From: Planococcus sp. MSAK28401 | GTDB lineage: Bacteria > Bacillota > Bacilli > Bacillales_A > Planococcaceae | Assembly: GCF_018283455.1 (NCBI RefSeq) | Contig: NZ_JAAMTH010000010.1 | Coordinates: 20,723-84,722 of the forward strand | Direction of reading: 5' to 3' | Length of the DNA: 64,000 nucleotides | Shown here: piece after piece, positions 50,853 to 60,603 of the stretch | Layout of the letters: every line of letters begins with the position of its first letter | Numbering within the stretch: position 1 is the stretch's first letter | Program-made: the position numbers and the translations under genes | The notes under the pieces: generated by a model | What the model saw: the letters and a program-made list of their open reading frames with translations, nothing else | What the model was told of the DNA's origin: nothing | Database searches by the model: none

Positions 50853-51003
50853 AATGGCAAAAGCCGGCTTCGTTGACAACAAGTCGTGGAAAGCGTTAAG
50901 TTTAACTGGAAGACACCTGGAATTTAGAAGTTGCAGGAAAAGAATCCAATACGTCACTATTTAAAGTAAAAACGATTTTTTCAAGAGAAGGGAGCAATTA
51001 TTA
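50853..51003 (+). pseudogene. remnant upstream of gldA
   Basis: Two short frames, MAKAGFVDNKSWKALSL from 50853 and EDTWNLEVAGKESNTSLFKVK ending at the TAA just before gldA, look like parts of one lost coding sequence, with a frame change near 50905. Too short to identify. The gldA ribosome site (AAGGGAG) lies inside it. Confidence 0.25.
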
Positions 51004-52095
51004 ATGCAAAAGAAAATTTTTATTTCACCAAAAAAATATATTCAAGGTGCTGGTGTTCTAAGTCTGCTTGGTGAAGAAGTTGCTAAAATTGGAGTAACGC
51101 CCTTTGTTTTATCCGATAGTACGGTTTGGGGAATAACTGGAAGTACAGTTGAGGAAAGCTTCCAAGCATCCAATACTTCTTATATTTATGAAGAATTTAC
51201 CGGAGAAGCTTCCAATACAGAAATTGAGCGTCTGACTAAGATAGGGAAAGACAAAAAAGCTGATGTTGTCATCGGGTTAGGCGGTGGAAAAACGATAGAT
51301 ACGGCAAAAGCCGTTGGGGATGCGCTTGGAATTGCTGTCGTGGTTGCTCCTACAACTGCATCTACAGATGCACCAACCAGTGCGCTATCCGTAATTTATT
51401 CTGACGATGGAGTATTTGAAGGATATAAATTCTATACCAAAAATCCGGATTTGGTTTTGGTCGACTCAAAAGTAATCGTCAATGCGCCGGTGTTTCTTTT
51501 GGCTTCAGGTATGGGAGATGCGATGGCCACGTTTGTTGAAACCCGAGCTTCATTGAAACGAAATTCAAATACCATGGCTGGCGGGAAGGCAACTCTTGCT
51601 GGACAGGCTATTGCGGAAAAGGCTGAAGAAGTGCTGTTCGATCAAGGTATTGCTGCATACAGAGCTGCGAAACAAGGGCTTGTCACACCGCAAGTCGAAG
51701 CAATTATCGAAGCGAACACCTTATTATCAGGACTAGGATTCGAGAATGGCGGATTAGCGTCAGCACATGCTATCCATAATGGCTTTACTGCACTTGAAGG
51801 AGAAATCCACAAGTTGACTCATGGCCAAAAAGTAGCCTATGGTGTCTTGACTCAGTTAGTACTAGAAGGATACGCAGAATCTGATATCTTACGTTATGCA
51901 GACTTCTTTAAAGAAATTGAGTTGCCAACAACTCTGAAAGATCTTCATTTAGAAAATGCGCCCTATGAAGATTTACTTAAAATTGGAGAACTGGCCACCG
52001 TGGCAGGAGAAACATCGCATAACATGAATCCGGAACTTACACCGGAACAAATTGCAGATGCCATTTTAGCAGTAAACGCAATTACAACTGCTTGA
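51004..52095 (+). CDS. gldA: glycerol dehydrogenase (NAD+, zinc)
   Basis: This 363-residue iron-type alcohol dehydrogenase oxidises glycerol to dihydroxyacetone with NAD+. Nucleotide-binding GLGGGKTIDTAKAVGD starts near residue 91, PTTASTDAPTSALSVIY follows, and the zinc ligands are Asp172 (GMGDAM), His255 (SAHAIHNG) and His273 (LTHGQ). Length is normal (about 365). No dihydroxyacetone kinase is next to it, so it is probably a cargo gene that arrived beside IS30. ATG lies about 8 bases after AAGGGAG. Confidence 0.95.
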   Translation: MQKKIFISPKKYIQGAGVLSLLGEEVAKIGVTPFVLSDSTVWGITGSTVEESFQASNTSYIYEEFTGEASNTEIERLTKIGKDKKADVVIGLGGGKTIDTAKAVGDALGIAVVVAPTTASTDAPTSALSVIYSDDGVFEGYKFYTKNPDLVLVDSKVIVNAPVFLLASGMGDAMATFVETRASLKRNSNTMAGGKATLAGQAIAEKAEEVLFDQGIAAYRAAKQGLVTPQVEAIIEANTLLSGLGFENGGLASAHAIHNGFTALEGEIHKLTHGQKVAYGVLTQLVLEGYAESDILRYADFFKEIELPTTLKDLHLENAPYEDLLKIGELATVAGETSHNMNPELTPEQIADAILAVNAITTA

Positions 52096-52142
52096 TTTTT
52101 ATCGAGAGTAAGTATATTTAGATGGAAGCATATCTAAGAGGG

Positions 52143-52168
52143 AGTTAACTCATCAGCATGAGTTAGCT
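52143..52168 (+). terminator. terminator after gldA
   Basis: AGTTAACTCAT / ATGAGTTAGCT stem (one mismatch) followed by TCCTTTCTTT. The stretch 52169-52303 carries the Fic promoter region; no gene. Confidence 0.7.
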
Positions 52169-52303
52169 TCCTTTCTTTGATTTTACATGTTCGCAAAATA
52201 TTAATTTAACGAACAAATAAGTTATATGATAAAATAAAGATATTCTTAAAGGTCCCCTAAGTTATAATGAAATCAACTAAATCTTACAAAAAGCAGGTGT
52301 TAT

Positions 52304-53050
52304 ATGATGACCAGCTTTAATCGAGTGGATGAATTAAAAAGTCAATTAGACCAACATAGACCACTTCCAGTAGCTGCAGTAAAGAACTTACGCGATGTCT
52401 ATCGTGTGGAATGGACTTATAACTCAAATGCTATCGAAGGGAACACGTTATCGCTGATTGAAACCAAAGTAGTCATGGAAGATGGCTTAACCATTGGTGG
52501 TAAACGATTGCAAGAACACTTTGAGGTAATTAATCACTCTGAAGCTATCAGCTATATTGAGGACCAGGTTACTCAGACAGCAGAGTTGGATGAGCGAACG
52601 TTAAAAACTATCCACCATTTGATATTAAAGAACATTGATGATGAAAATGCAGGGAGATACCGTTCGATCAATGTGAGGATCTCCGGTAGCCAGCATGAGC
52701 CACCGCATTTTCTCCAGGTAGAAAATGCAATGCAGGAGCTTTTCGACTGGTATAACCAAGAAAAAGACCGACTCCATCCTGTAGAGTTGGCTGCGCTATT
52801 CCACTTTAAATTCGTCTATATTCACCCATTTGCAGATGGCAATGGGCGAACAGCTAGGCTGCTGATGAATTTGATTCTAATGAGCCACGGCTATCCCCCA
52901 GCTATCGTCAAAGCTGAAAATTCACAGCGCTTAACCTATTACGAAGTGCTCGAAACAGCAAGTGTACAGGGTAATACGCAACCCTTCATTGAGTTGATTA
53001 CTCAATGCGTAGAAGAAAGTTTAACGATTTACCTAAAAGCGATTTTATAA
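52304..53050 (+). CDS. Fic-domain protein (self-inhibited, class II type)
   Basis: The 248-residue protein transfers AMP to hydroxyl side chains of target proteins. The active loop HPFADGNGR is at residues 174-182 (His174). An N-terminal inhibitory motif SNAIEGN (Ser41, Glu45) would block ATP, so activity is switched by release of that helix. A beta-hairpin flap (SINVRISGSQHEPPHF) precedes the active loop. No antitoxin partner is needed for this class and none is adjacent. It is a single gene between gldA and the XerS-like recombinase. Confidence 0.9.
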   Translation: MMTSFNRVDELKSQLDQHRPLPVAAVKNLRDVYRVEWTYNSNAIEGNTLSLIETKVVMEDGLTIGGKRLQEHFEVINHSEAISYIEDQVTQTAELDERTLKTIHHLILKNIDDENAGRYRSINVRISGSQHEPPHFLQVENAMQELFDWYNQEKDRLHPVELAALFHFKFVYIHPFADGNGRTARLLMNLILMSHGYPPAIVKAENSQRLTYYEVLETASVQGNTQPFIELITQCVEESLTIYLKAIL

Positions 53051-53164
53051 GGCGTCTTTCATTAACTCGCTGATTTTCTAGAAACAAGTCTTTTCACTTC
53101 AATATGTTCGCTTAAATTACATTTTGCGAAGTTATATTCTTATACTAAAGGAGGTACAGATGAT

Positions 53165-54304
53165 ATGGCCATGACACCCGAAGAGCTTCAAGTCCTCCAA
53201 CGCATTGAAACACAGCTCACTACCATGCCCTTTTACGTGGTCGAATACGTTCGATCCAAAAAACGGGCGGGACTTTCCCCTGATACTTTGTTGCAGTACT
53301 TATATCGCTATCAACACTTCTTTCAATGGCTGCAGCGGGAAGGTCTAGCGACGTCTTCTGACCTGGCTTCGATTCCCTATACACTATTGGCAGAAATGAA
53401 AAAACAAGATATGGAACTCTACATTGAGTATTTACGAGAGGAAACCATCCCTTACGAAAAAGATACGACAAAAAAACGCGGCGATGCGGTTGTGAATTTA
53501 TCTATTCATGCGCTGAAGTCTCTTTTCAACTACTTGACGAAGGAAACCGAAACTGAAGATGGAGAATCTTATTTCTACCGGAACGTGATGAGCAAAATCG
53601 TGCTGCATACGAAAAAAGAAACGGCAAGTCGCCGGGCTCAAAAAATCAGCTCGGTCATCTTGAATGAACAGGAGATTCATGAATTTCTTCATTTTGTCGA
53701 GCATGACTATGAAACAACCTTAACGAATGGCATTTCAAAACAGCGATTTTCTCGTGACAAAGAACGGGACCTTGCCATCCTCTCCCTATTCCTCGGTAGT
53801 GGCATTCGCCTCGGAGAAACTGCACGGATTCTGACGAAGAAAGTCAATTTGAAGAAACAGCTAATTGACATTAAACGTAAGGGAGCTAAAGAAGACACGA
53901 TCGGCGTCATGGATCAAGCGATGGGTCACTTGAAATCTTATCTCAGCATTCGAGAAAATCGCTATAAAGCGAGCAATGAAGTCCCTTTTCTTTTTGTTAC
54001 TCTGTATGGTGGCGCTGCGCGTCCTCTCTCTCGTCGGTCGATTGAAAACCTGGTGAACAAATATACAGCGGCCTTTGCACAAGGGGAAGGCATGAGTCCT
54101 CACAAGCTTCGGCATAGTTTTGCAGCGGACTTTATTCGGAATGGCGGCAATATCGTGCTCTTGCGAGACCAATTAGGACACAGCAACATCGAAACAACCT
54201 CCCTCTATACGAATCTATCGAATAAAGATAATCAGCAAGTCCTATCTAGAATGGAGAAAAACCGCACGAATCGATTGAACAATCATATGGATTTAAATAA
54301 CTGA
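53165..54304 (+). CDS. XerS-like tyrosine recombinase
   Basis: The 379-residue protein has all catalytic residues: Arg215 (GIRLGE), Lys near 237-239 (DIKRKG), His313 and Arg316 (HKLR), His339 (LGHSN) and Tyr348 (SLYTN). The N-terminus (MPFYVVEYVRSKK...TLLQYLYRYQHFFQWL) resembles XerS, the single-recombinase dimer-resolution enzyme of streptococci and relatives. It may resolve plasmid dimers or mobilise a cassette. AAGGAGG lies about 10 bases before ATG. No dif-like site was recognised beside it. Confidence 0.88.
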   Translation: MAMTPEELQVLQRIETQLTTMPFYVVEYVRSKKRAGLSPDTLLQYLYRYQHFFQWLQREGLATSSDLASIPYTLLAEMKKQDMELYIEYLREETIPYEKDTTKKRGDAVVNLSIHALKSLFNYLTKETETEDGESYFYRNVMSKIVLHTKKETASRRAQKISSVILNEQEIHEFLHFVEHDYETTLTNGISKQRFSRDKERDLAILSLFLGSGIRLGETARILTKKVNLKKQLIDIKRKGAKEDTIGVMDQAMGHLKSYLSIRENRYKASNEVPFLFVTLYGGAARPLSRRSIENLVNKYTAAFAQGEGMSPHKLRHSFAADFIRNGGNIVLLRDQLGHSNIETTSLYTNLSNKDNQQVLSRMEKNRTNRLNNHMDLNN

Positions 54305-54341
54305 GAGAAGTTTCAAGAAATCTATATTAGATCGCTAAATT

Positions 54342-54377
54342 AAAAGCATTGGAGAAGAATTCCTTCTCCAATGCTTT
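54342..54377. terminator. terminator after the recombinase
   Basis: AAAAGCATTGGAGAAG pairs with CTTCTCCAATGCTTTT over a 5-base loop. Confidence 0.8.
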
Positions 54378-54402
54378 TTCTATGTCAGAACATGAATTTA
54401 CT

Positions 54403-55743
54403 GAGAGCGTAAAATATCTTGTGTAAATGAATAAATAGAAAAAGGAAGACCTTTTCTTGTAGAATTAAGTCACCACAACCAATTCACAGAAAAGAGGCCT
54501 TCCCTATGACTCAGTTTACAACAGAACTTATGCAAGCTCTAGTAAAAAAAGAAGACATCTCCGAAGTTTTTCGCAAACATTTGGAGACGGCGGTGAATAC
54601 ACTTCTTCAAACGGAACTAACAGCGTTCCTGGATTACGAAAAATACGACCGCATCGGGTTTAATTCCGGCAACTCACGCAATGGTGTCTACACGCGGACA
54701 CTCCGTACGGAGTATGGGGATTTAGAGCTTTCGATGCCACGGGACCGGAACGGCGAATTCGACCAACAGACGGTCGCTCCGTACAAGCGCTCAAACGATA
54801 CGCTGGAAACCTTCGTTATTCATATGTTCCAAAAAGGCGTGACCATGTCCGAGATATCGGACCTGATCGAGAAAATGTACGGCCATCATTACACGCCGCA
54901 AATCATTTCCAATATGACGAAAGTCATGAGCGAACAGGTCGAGGCGTTTAAATCTCGTCCGTTAGAACAGCGTTACGCGTGTGTCTATCTGGATGCAACT
55001 TACATTGCCCTCAAGCGCGACACGGTCTCGAAGGAAGCCGTCTATATTACGATTGGCATCCGAGAGGACGGCTCAAAAGAAGTGTTGGCCTATACAGTGG
55101 CACCTACGGAATCCGCATTCGTTTGGGAAGAAGTCCTGTTGGACTTGAAAGAGCGCGGTGTCGAAGAGGTGCTTTTGTTTATCTCCGACGGCTTGAAAGG
55201 CATCACCGATCGCATCTTCGCGGTCTTTCCCGATGCTCAATATCAGGCGTGCTGCGTTCACCTGTCGCGCGGGATCCGCCACAAAGTTCGCGTTACCGAT
55301 CGCAAGGAGATTCTGGATGATTTCAAATCGGTCTACCGGTCAGAGAACCAAGAACTGGGTGAAAAAGCGTTGAAAGCCTTTGTCGATAAATGGAAAACGG
55401 CCTATCCCAAAGTGGCGAAATCGTTGGAAGCGAATCCCTATATTTTCACTTTCTACAGCTTCCCAAAATCCATTTGGCGAAGCATCTATTCAACGAACCT
55501 GATCGAATCGTTCAACAAGAACGTAAAGAAATACAGCAAGCGCAAGGAACAATTTCCGAACGAAGATTCCTTGGATCGCTTCCTGGTTTCCCAGTTCGAA
55601 ATCTATAACCAGAACTTCTCCACCCGTTGCCATATCGGATTCGATCAAGCTCGTGCAGAGCTGACTGAGATGTTCAAGCAAACCTAATCGATATACATAC
55701 AAGAAAAGGATTTACTTATTTACACATAATTATTGACGGTCTC
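54403..55743 (+). mobile_element. IS256-family element
   Basis: Imperfect terminal inverted repeats begin GAGAGCGT at 54403 and GAGACCGT (inverted) at 55743, and share TGTGTAAAT further in. The element is 1,341 bp, typical of IS256. The flanking 8-9 bases (GAATTTACT versus AAACAAAAG) do not match, so the expected target duplication is absent. Confidence 0.85.
54506..55687 (+). CDS. IS256-family (mutator-type) transposase
   Basis: The 393-residue DDE transposase has the family's N-terminal segment (FLDYEKYDRIG...NSRNGVYTRTLRTEYGDLELSMPRDRNG), the core with VYLDATY, ISDGLKGI and the C-terminal Glu region ...TNLIESFNKNVKK. Length is normal (about 390), with no breaks. AAAGAGG lies a few bases before ATG. 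Confidence 0.95.
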   Translation: MTQFTTELMQALVKKEDISEVFRKHLETAVNTLLQTELTAFLDYEKYDRIGFNSGNSRNGVYTRTLRTEYGDLELSMPRDRNGEFDQQTVAPYKRSNDTLETFVIHMFQKGVTMSEISDLIEKMYGHHYTPQIISNMTKVMSEQVEAFKSRPLEQRYACVYLDATYIALKRDTVSKEAVYITIGIREDGSKEVLAYTVAPTESAFVWEEVLLDLKERGVEEVLLFISDGLKGITDRIFAVFPDAQYQACCVHLSRGIRHKVRVTDRKEILDDFKSVYRSENQELGEKALKAFVDKWKTAYPKVAKSLEANPYIFTFYSFPKSIWRSIYSTNLIESFNKNVKKYSKRKEQFPNEDSLDRFLVSQFEIYNQNFSTRCHIGFDQARAELTEMFKQT

Positions 55744-55897
55744 AAACAAAAGCCTGACAGATAGCTCTTCTCAATCTTGGTTACCTTATTGTTTGCGTAC
55801 TCTTCTTTAACTGGTGCAGTCTTTTTCGATACAGGTAATGAGTCACTAGATAACGTCGAACGAACACAACCTTGAAGCCGCAGAAATGGTATTTCGC

Positions 55898-56269
55898 CTA
55901 CAAACGATAGGTCGCTTGGACCTTATGAATAGGCTTAAAAGGTGTCACGTAGTAAAGTTCATGAGGACAAACCAACGATACTTTGTATAGTGTTAAGAAG
56001 ATTTCTTTTGACACTTCATAATGTTGAACATAGTTAGGTAATAACTTCATTTTTTCCGTCGCATGTTCTAGCTTCAGCTCTTCTACATTTACCCATATTG
56101 GTTCTATTTTCTTCGTACTATACGGGGTTCCTTGATGGACGAACTCTCTTGTTAAACGCGCGAATAGTGTCAGGAATACTATGCCATTTTCTTCATGTAT
56201 ATGCTTTGAACGTGTAAAAAAATAGGTGGCAGTTTTTGAGACATCCGAATACTTACGTTTAATTTCCAT
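55898..56269 (-). CDS. unknown 123-residue protein
   Basis: Soluble beta/alpha protein (MEIKRKYSDVSKTATYFFTRSK...) with no signal peptide. ATG lies behind GGGAGAGG. It contains the segment IWVNVEELKLEHATEKMKLLPNYVQHYEV. I recognise no family. It is downstream of the decayed acetyltransferase on the same strand. The 155 bp between it and IS256 hold nothing clear. Confidence 0.5.
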   Translation of the reverse strand: MEIKRKYSDVSKTATYFFTRSKHIHEENGIVFLTLFARLTREFVHQGTPYSTKKIEPIWVNVEELKLEHATEKMKLLPNYVQHYEVSKEIFLTLYKVSLVCPHELYYVTPFKPIHKVQATYRL

Positions 56270-56350
56270 CTATTTTCCTCTCCCTTTCGTTTAACGACAT
56301 GATGAAGAATGAAATGCGCCTTCATTTTATAGGCGGATGTTCCTGTTTTA

Positions 56351-57156
56351 TCAGGCGCTGTCTTTCTTGGGTGCTAAAACCTTGCCCATATAGACTTCGT
56401 TGTGCAGTTTGTTGAGAAGAACAACTGAGCTTTTCCGGATTCCCTCTACTTCATATCCACTTTGTTCAAAACGCATACGCGCCTGCACGTTTTCTTCTAA
56501 CATCGTAAGTTCAAAACGTTTGATGCCTTTTTCTTCTGCCCATTCTTCTGATTTTCGCATAAGACTAGAAAAACGTCTAAATCGTACTCGATGTCTTGAA
56601 TAAAAAGCTCAACCACTGCCCGATGAGCAGCTCGCTTCAATTCATTCCCTGTAATTTTCATATATCCAACATGTTCACCGTTCAGAATAGCCAACAAGAT
56701 GACCGAGTGCCCTATTTGATTGCATGCAGTAATTTGCTGTCTGAAGCCTTTTTCTGAAGTTTCCTGGTGTTCCTGCCCCTCGATAAAAAACGTTAATTTT
56801 GCATTCTCTTTTTTGTATAATTTGGAAAGGGAAGGCGCATCTCCATGCAAAGCAGGACGGATAATTAAAGTATCTTTATCACTCTCATTTTTGAAAAGTG
56901 GATCTTCTCTTTCAAAAACGATGTATTGATTTGGCTTCACATACTTTACCACATACCCTGCAGCGACCCATGCCTGATAGTGCCTTATATATGATTTCTC
57001 TTTTTTCCACCAACTGTGATTCAAATATGCACTGCTCGGGAGACTATATCCCATAATTTTCTCGATCTCTGTGAATTTTAATGTAATGATTTGATTCGTC
57101 GATTCTGAAAAGTACATAGCTAACGAGCGATATTTCTTTTCCAATGCTGTCACCAC
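56351..57156 (-). pseudogene. GNAT acetyltransferase, frameshifted and degenerate
   Basis: The start (GTG-GTG, AGGAGG upstream) and most of the protein align with the intact paralogue at 60604 (TALEKKYRSLAMYFSES..., SSAYLNHSWWKKEKS..., NGEHVGYMKITGNELKRA). Adding one T in the run at about 56569-56573 restores DVFSSLMRKSEEWAEEKG and the remaining 65 residues. Even then the acetyl-CoA loop (QADAQGKGIA in the paralogue) reads QDIEYDLDVF, so the enzyme was probably already inactive. Confidence 0.75.
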
Positions 57157-57222
57157 TCAATCCCTCCTACTAAAAAAGTTATTTTGTCATTTTGTAACGT
57201 CCATTTATGCTACTTAGAAAAA

Positions 57223-57258
57223 AACGCCGCAAAGAATCGTGGGATTCCTTGCGGCGTT
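57223..57258. terminator. GC-rich hairpin between GGDEF and acetyltransferase genes
   Basis: AACGCCGCAA...GAATC pairs with GATTC..TTGCGGCGTT. On the minus strand it is followed by TTTTTTC, so it could end the GGDEF transcript, although about 350 bp beyond its stop. That intervening stretch (57259-57605) has no gene. Confidence 0.65.
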
Positions 57259-57605
57259 GCTAGTAGCGCCATAGTCTAAAGCACATCACCTATTTACGTC
57301 ATTCAATTAGATACGATTAAGAATAAACATTTATAGTTGTTGATTTCATCTATACGGTAAAAAACAAACGGGACAAGCAACGATCTGACTGTCTAATGAT
57401 ATTTTATCTGCATTTATGAGATAATTTCCTCAAAAAAGTCTATGAAAACAGTTCGTTTGTGTCCTTCAATAAATTTAAATACCCACTTTACAAAACAAGT
57501 AAACTGGTCAAAATAAGCGTTGTGCTCGTTGTCCTCTTACGTATATATACCGATACGTCCACCTCGTATGAAAATGAGTCACGTGTAGCGCTTCTACTTC
57601 TGGAA

Positions 57606-59273
57606 TTAAAAGCGATGATTTATGTTGGTGCCTTGTCTTGCTCTTTTTTCTTTATACATGGCTTGATCGGCTTCCTTCAACATGGAGGACACTGTAGCTT
57701 CAGGATGAGGCATAGCTAGACCAATACTAGTCGATACAGACAGCGACATCCCTTCAATTGTCCATGTTTTTTTCATTATATTTCTAATTTTCTCGATGAC
57801 AGTCAACGCACAATTTACGGAGTCTATATTGGCTAAGAGAATAATAAACTCATCTCCTCCTAAACGCGCCACGACATCGCTTTCAAATACAGTTGTTTCT
57901 AAACGTCTGCCAAACTCCTGTATGATGGCATCACCTGTCTCATGTCCCCATTGATCATTTATTTGCTTGAACTCGTCTACATCTAGCAGCATTACGGCAA
58001 AATGCTTCTCTTTCACGCGAAAATCAATCAATGCTTGTTCAAGTGACTCCTGAAAGTAGCGACGATTAGGCAGGTTAGTCAACGGGTCACGAAAGGCCAG
58101 TAGTTCTAACTTGGCTTCATATTTTTTTTGCAAATCGATGTCTCGAATGATAATTACCATATGGCTGTAAGACTCGGATGCATCAAAAACTGGCTTCGCG
58201 AGTAATTCTGACCAAATCCAGTGACCATTTTTGTGCTTAATGCGGATGCGTTTTTTACAAATCTGTTTTGTGAGTATGGCTTCATCTATTGAGGTGTTCA
58301 GTGCCTCCTGATCTTCTATATGGACTCTAAGTAGCGCATCATGAATCGTATAATCCTCAGGTTTAATACCGTAAAGCGTTTCTACGGAAGGAGAAATATA
58401 CAAATTCTCATTCTGGCGATTAATTAAAATAATAACGTCATGAGAATTCTCCGCAATCACTCGAAGGTTCTTTTCACTTTCCATATACAATTCAACCAAA
58501 TGATCCAGTTCGCGCATATCTTTTAAAATGACATAAAATCCCGTTGTTTGGTCTTTTACCTTAATCGGAATACACTTCGCCAAGACGCTTAACTGCTTAT
58601 TTTCTTTCTGGAGAACACTGACGCGGAAATCTTTGTATATGCCCCCAATTGCATGTCGAAAATTTATCAGCGCTTCTCGTTGATCTTGAGGAGCAATAAA
58701 GTTTAAGACTCTTCGTTTATATAATTCGTCTTCAGGTAATTGCCCAACAACGAGTCCCATTGGATTAGCCCCTGTTATTCGTCCCTTTAAATCTATCGTA
58801 AAAATAGCATCTGCATGATGTGCAAATAGCGATTGATAATAAGAACGGCTGGTTTCGAGATTCATTAACGCTTCTACGCTTACTTGCTTGGCTTCGACTT
58901 CTCCAGTGATGTCCTGCACAATGCTCACAACATGTGTACATCGCCCTTCTTCATTAAACATAGGAGTAAGGCGAGTTTTGGAATAGCGAAGCTTTCTATG
59001 AGGATCTATATAAGTGTCTTCATAGGAGATCGATTCACCACTCGTTAATACCTTCACATATTGGGAATGAATCATTTCGGCTAACTCGGCCGCTTGCGTT
59101 TCCATAAAGGTTTTGCCAAGTGAATCTGGTGTTAAGTCCGTCTTATCCATCGCGGCTTGATTGATAAATTCATAAAAAAGCCCATCCTCATCGACCCGGA
59201 CGATAAATACCATTTCTTGTATTCCGTTCATTAACGCTCGATCGATTGACAATGATGCTTGATGCTGAATCAT
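57606..59273 (-). CDS. PAS-domain diguanylate cyclase (GGDEF)
   Basis: About 555 residues from ATG 59271-59273 (AGGGGG 7 bases upstream; a TTG ten codons earlier is less likely). Three PAS-type sensor domains precede a C-terminal GGDEF domain with RLGGDEFIILL, intact for cyclic di-GMP synthesis. The product-inhibition I-site RxxD is absent (FESD at that place). No EAL domain. There are no membrane helices, so it is a cytoplasmic sensor. A link to the PNAG genes 2-5 kb away is plausible. Confidence 0.93.
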   Translation of the reverse strand: MIQHQASLSIDRALMNGIQEMVFIVRVDEDGLFYEFINQAAMDKTDLTPDSLGKTFMETQAAELAEMIHSQYVKVLTSGESISYEDTYIDPHRKLRYSKTRLTPMFNEEGRCTHVVSIVQDITGEVEAKQVSVEALMNLETSRSYYQSLFAHHADAIFTIDLKGRITGANPMGLVVGQLPEDELYKRRVLNFIAPQDQREALINFRHAIGGIYKDFRVSVLQKENKQLSVLAKCIPIKVKDQTTGFYVILKDMRELDHLVELYMESEKNLRVIAENSHDVIILINRQNENLYISPSVETLYGIKPEDYTIHDALLRVHIEDQEALNTSIDEAILTKQICKKRIRIKHKNGHWIWSELLAKPVFDASESYSHMVIIIRDIDLQKKYEAKLELLAFRDPLTNLPNRRYFQESLEQALIDFRVKEKHFAVMLLDVDEFKQINDQWGHETGDAIIQEFGRRLETTVFESDVVARLGGDEFIILLANIDSVNCALTVIEKIRNIMKKTWTIEGMSLSVSTSIGLAMPHPEATVSSMLKEADQAMYKEKRARQGTNINHRF

Positions 59274-59303
59274 ACATAAGCCCCCTACAATGCTTTTTGA
59301 CAA

Positions 59304-60603
59304 ACGTTATTTCTCCATATATTTACTTATGATAACAGAATATTCCTCGAAATGTACCTTTTACCCCATAAAAACTTTTTCCATAAAGAGACTTTTTGCT
59401 TACTTACTACTGTATCTAGATTAATTCAATATGAATCTTAAGCTTTATCAAAACTACCTAAAAATCTCATGCAATATATGAAGAAAATTGCTTGTTAGTT
59501 ACTTCCTTTTATTCAGCTACTCCGTCACTTGAAACCTCCCATTCATCCAACCCAACCTACGTTTTGCTGTAAGTAAACATTGCCTCAGATAAATGCGATT
59601 TTGAGGCGCAATAAGCTAAATCGCTTGAGATTCTCCCTATACTTCTTATAAAAAATAGAAACTCCAACTATTTTATCGATATTTCTAGGCTTCGAGATAA
59701 AATAAATTTCCTCACCCAATTTTTTCTCAAATATGCTTTATTTCAGAAAATACCGATATAACCGCCTTAAATATTCCTTAATATCCCATAAATAAGATCC
59801 CTTTTTACCTTTCTTTATTAAAATTAATTTTTATCTTTAAACATATAGTTCATATATATGTATTTAATTTCAAAAAAAATAAATATAACTCGCATTAGTG
59901 GGTATATAAGTTGTGTGTCGCTCACTTTATAAAGGGTATTAAGACTCATATTTTATTGAAAAGAGATCTTTTTAAGTAAAAGGTTCGTTGTTCTGCTGAT
60001 ATTGAAAATGTAAGAAAGCAGGCATTTCGAGCTTCAGCGGTATATTTCTTTCGGTAATGCAATAATAAATTCCTTTTGCATTCATTGGACCGAACGTAAT
60101 GTTCCAACACCACAGAACGACAAGACATTACTTCAGACGAATCCTCTTTTGGAAACTTTTCCCTTCATGATCGAACACCAGAACCCGGGTAAAGTGATCT
60201 GCCGTCCGTTAGTTTTTACAAAAAAATTTAAAATGATGCAAAGTCGAAGTGATCGAGCTAGAAATACCTCAGCCATTGATTCTATCTTTCGCTATCATTC
60301 AGGAGGTTTTCTATAGAAATACAAGCATTTTAGAAAGTGGAATGGAGAATCAACACAGGATATTTTAAAGAAAAAGCCTGCACAGAATTTATGTGGTCGA
60401 AGGTTTGAAAAAATGGAGCATGGCGTAAGAAGCGTTTGTTGCCTGGAGGCATTTCCATCGATGTGAAAAAGACAACGATTATTTGTTTGAGGGACAACCG
60501 ACTAAAAAAATAAGACAACGTTTCGAGTGTGGAAGCAAAAAGCGTTAACGAACGCCGTACTTCAACTAATAAAAACGATTGAGATTGAAAGGAATTTAAA
60601 CCA
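59304..60603. other. 1.3-kb region without a recognisable gene
   Basis: The left half is very AT-rich. The right half (about 59940-60550) has higher complexity and fragments of open frame on both strands, for example 59946-60128 minus, but no start/ribosome-site combination or known motif. It may be eroded coding DNA next to the acetyltransferase. Confidence 0.45.

Noticed and set aside
53050..53165. A dif-like site for the XerS-like recombinase
   Set aside because: I looked for two inverted 11-bp arms with a 6-bp spacer next to the gene and saw no convincing pair.
59946..60128. 60-residue minus-strand frame in the gene-free region
   Set aside because: No ribosome site, no family resemblance, unusual composition; probably chance or eroded DNA.
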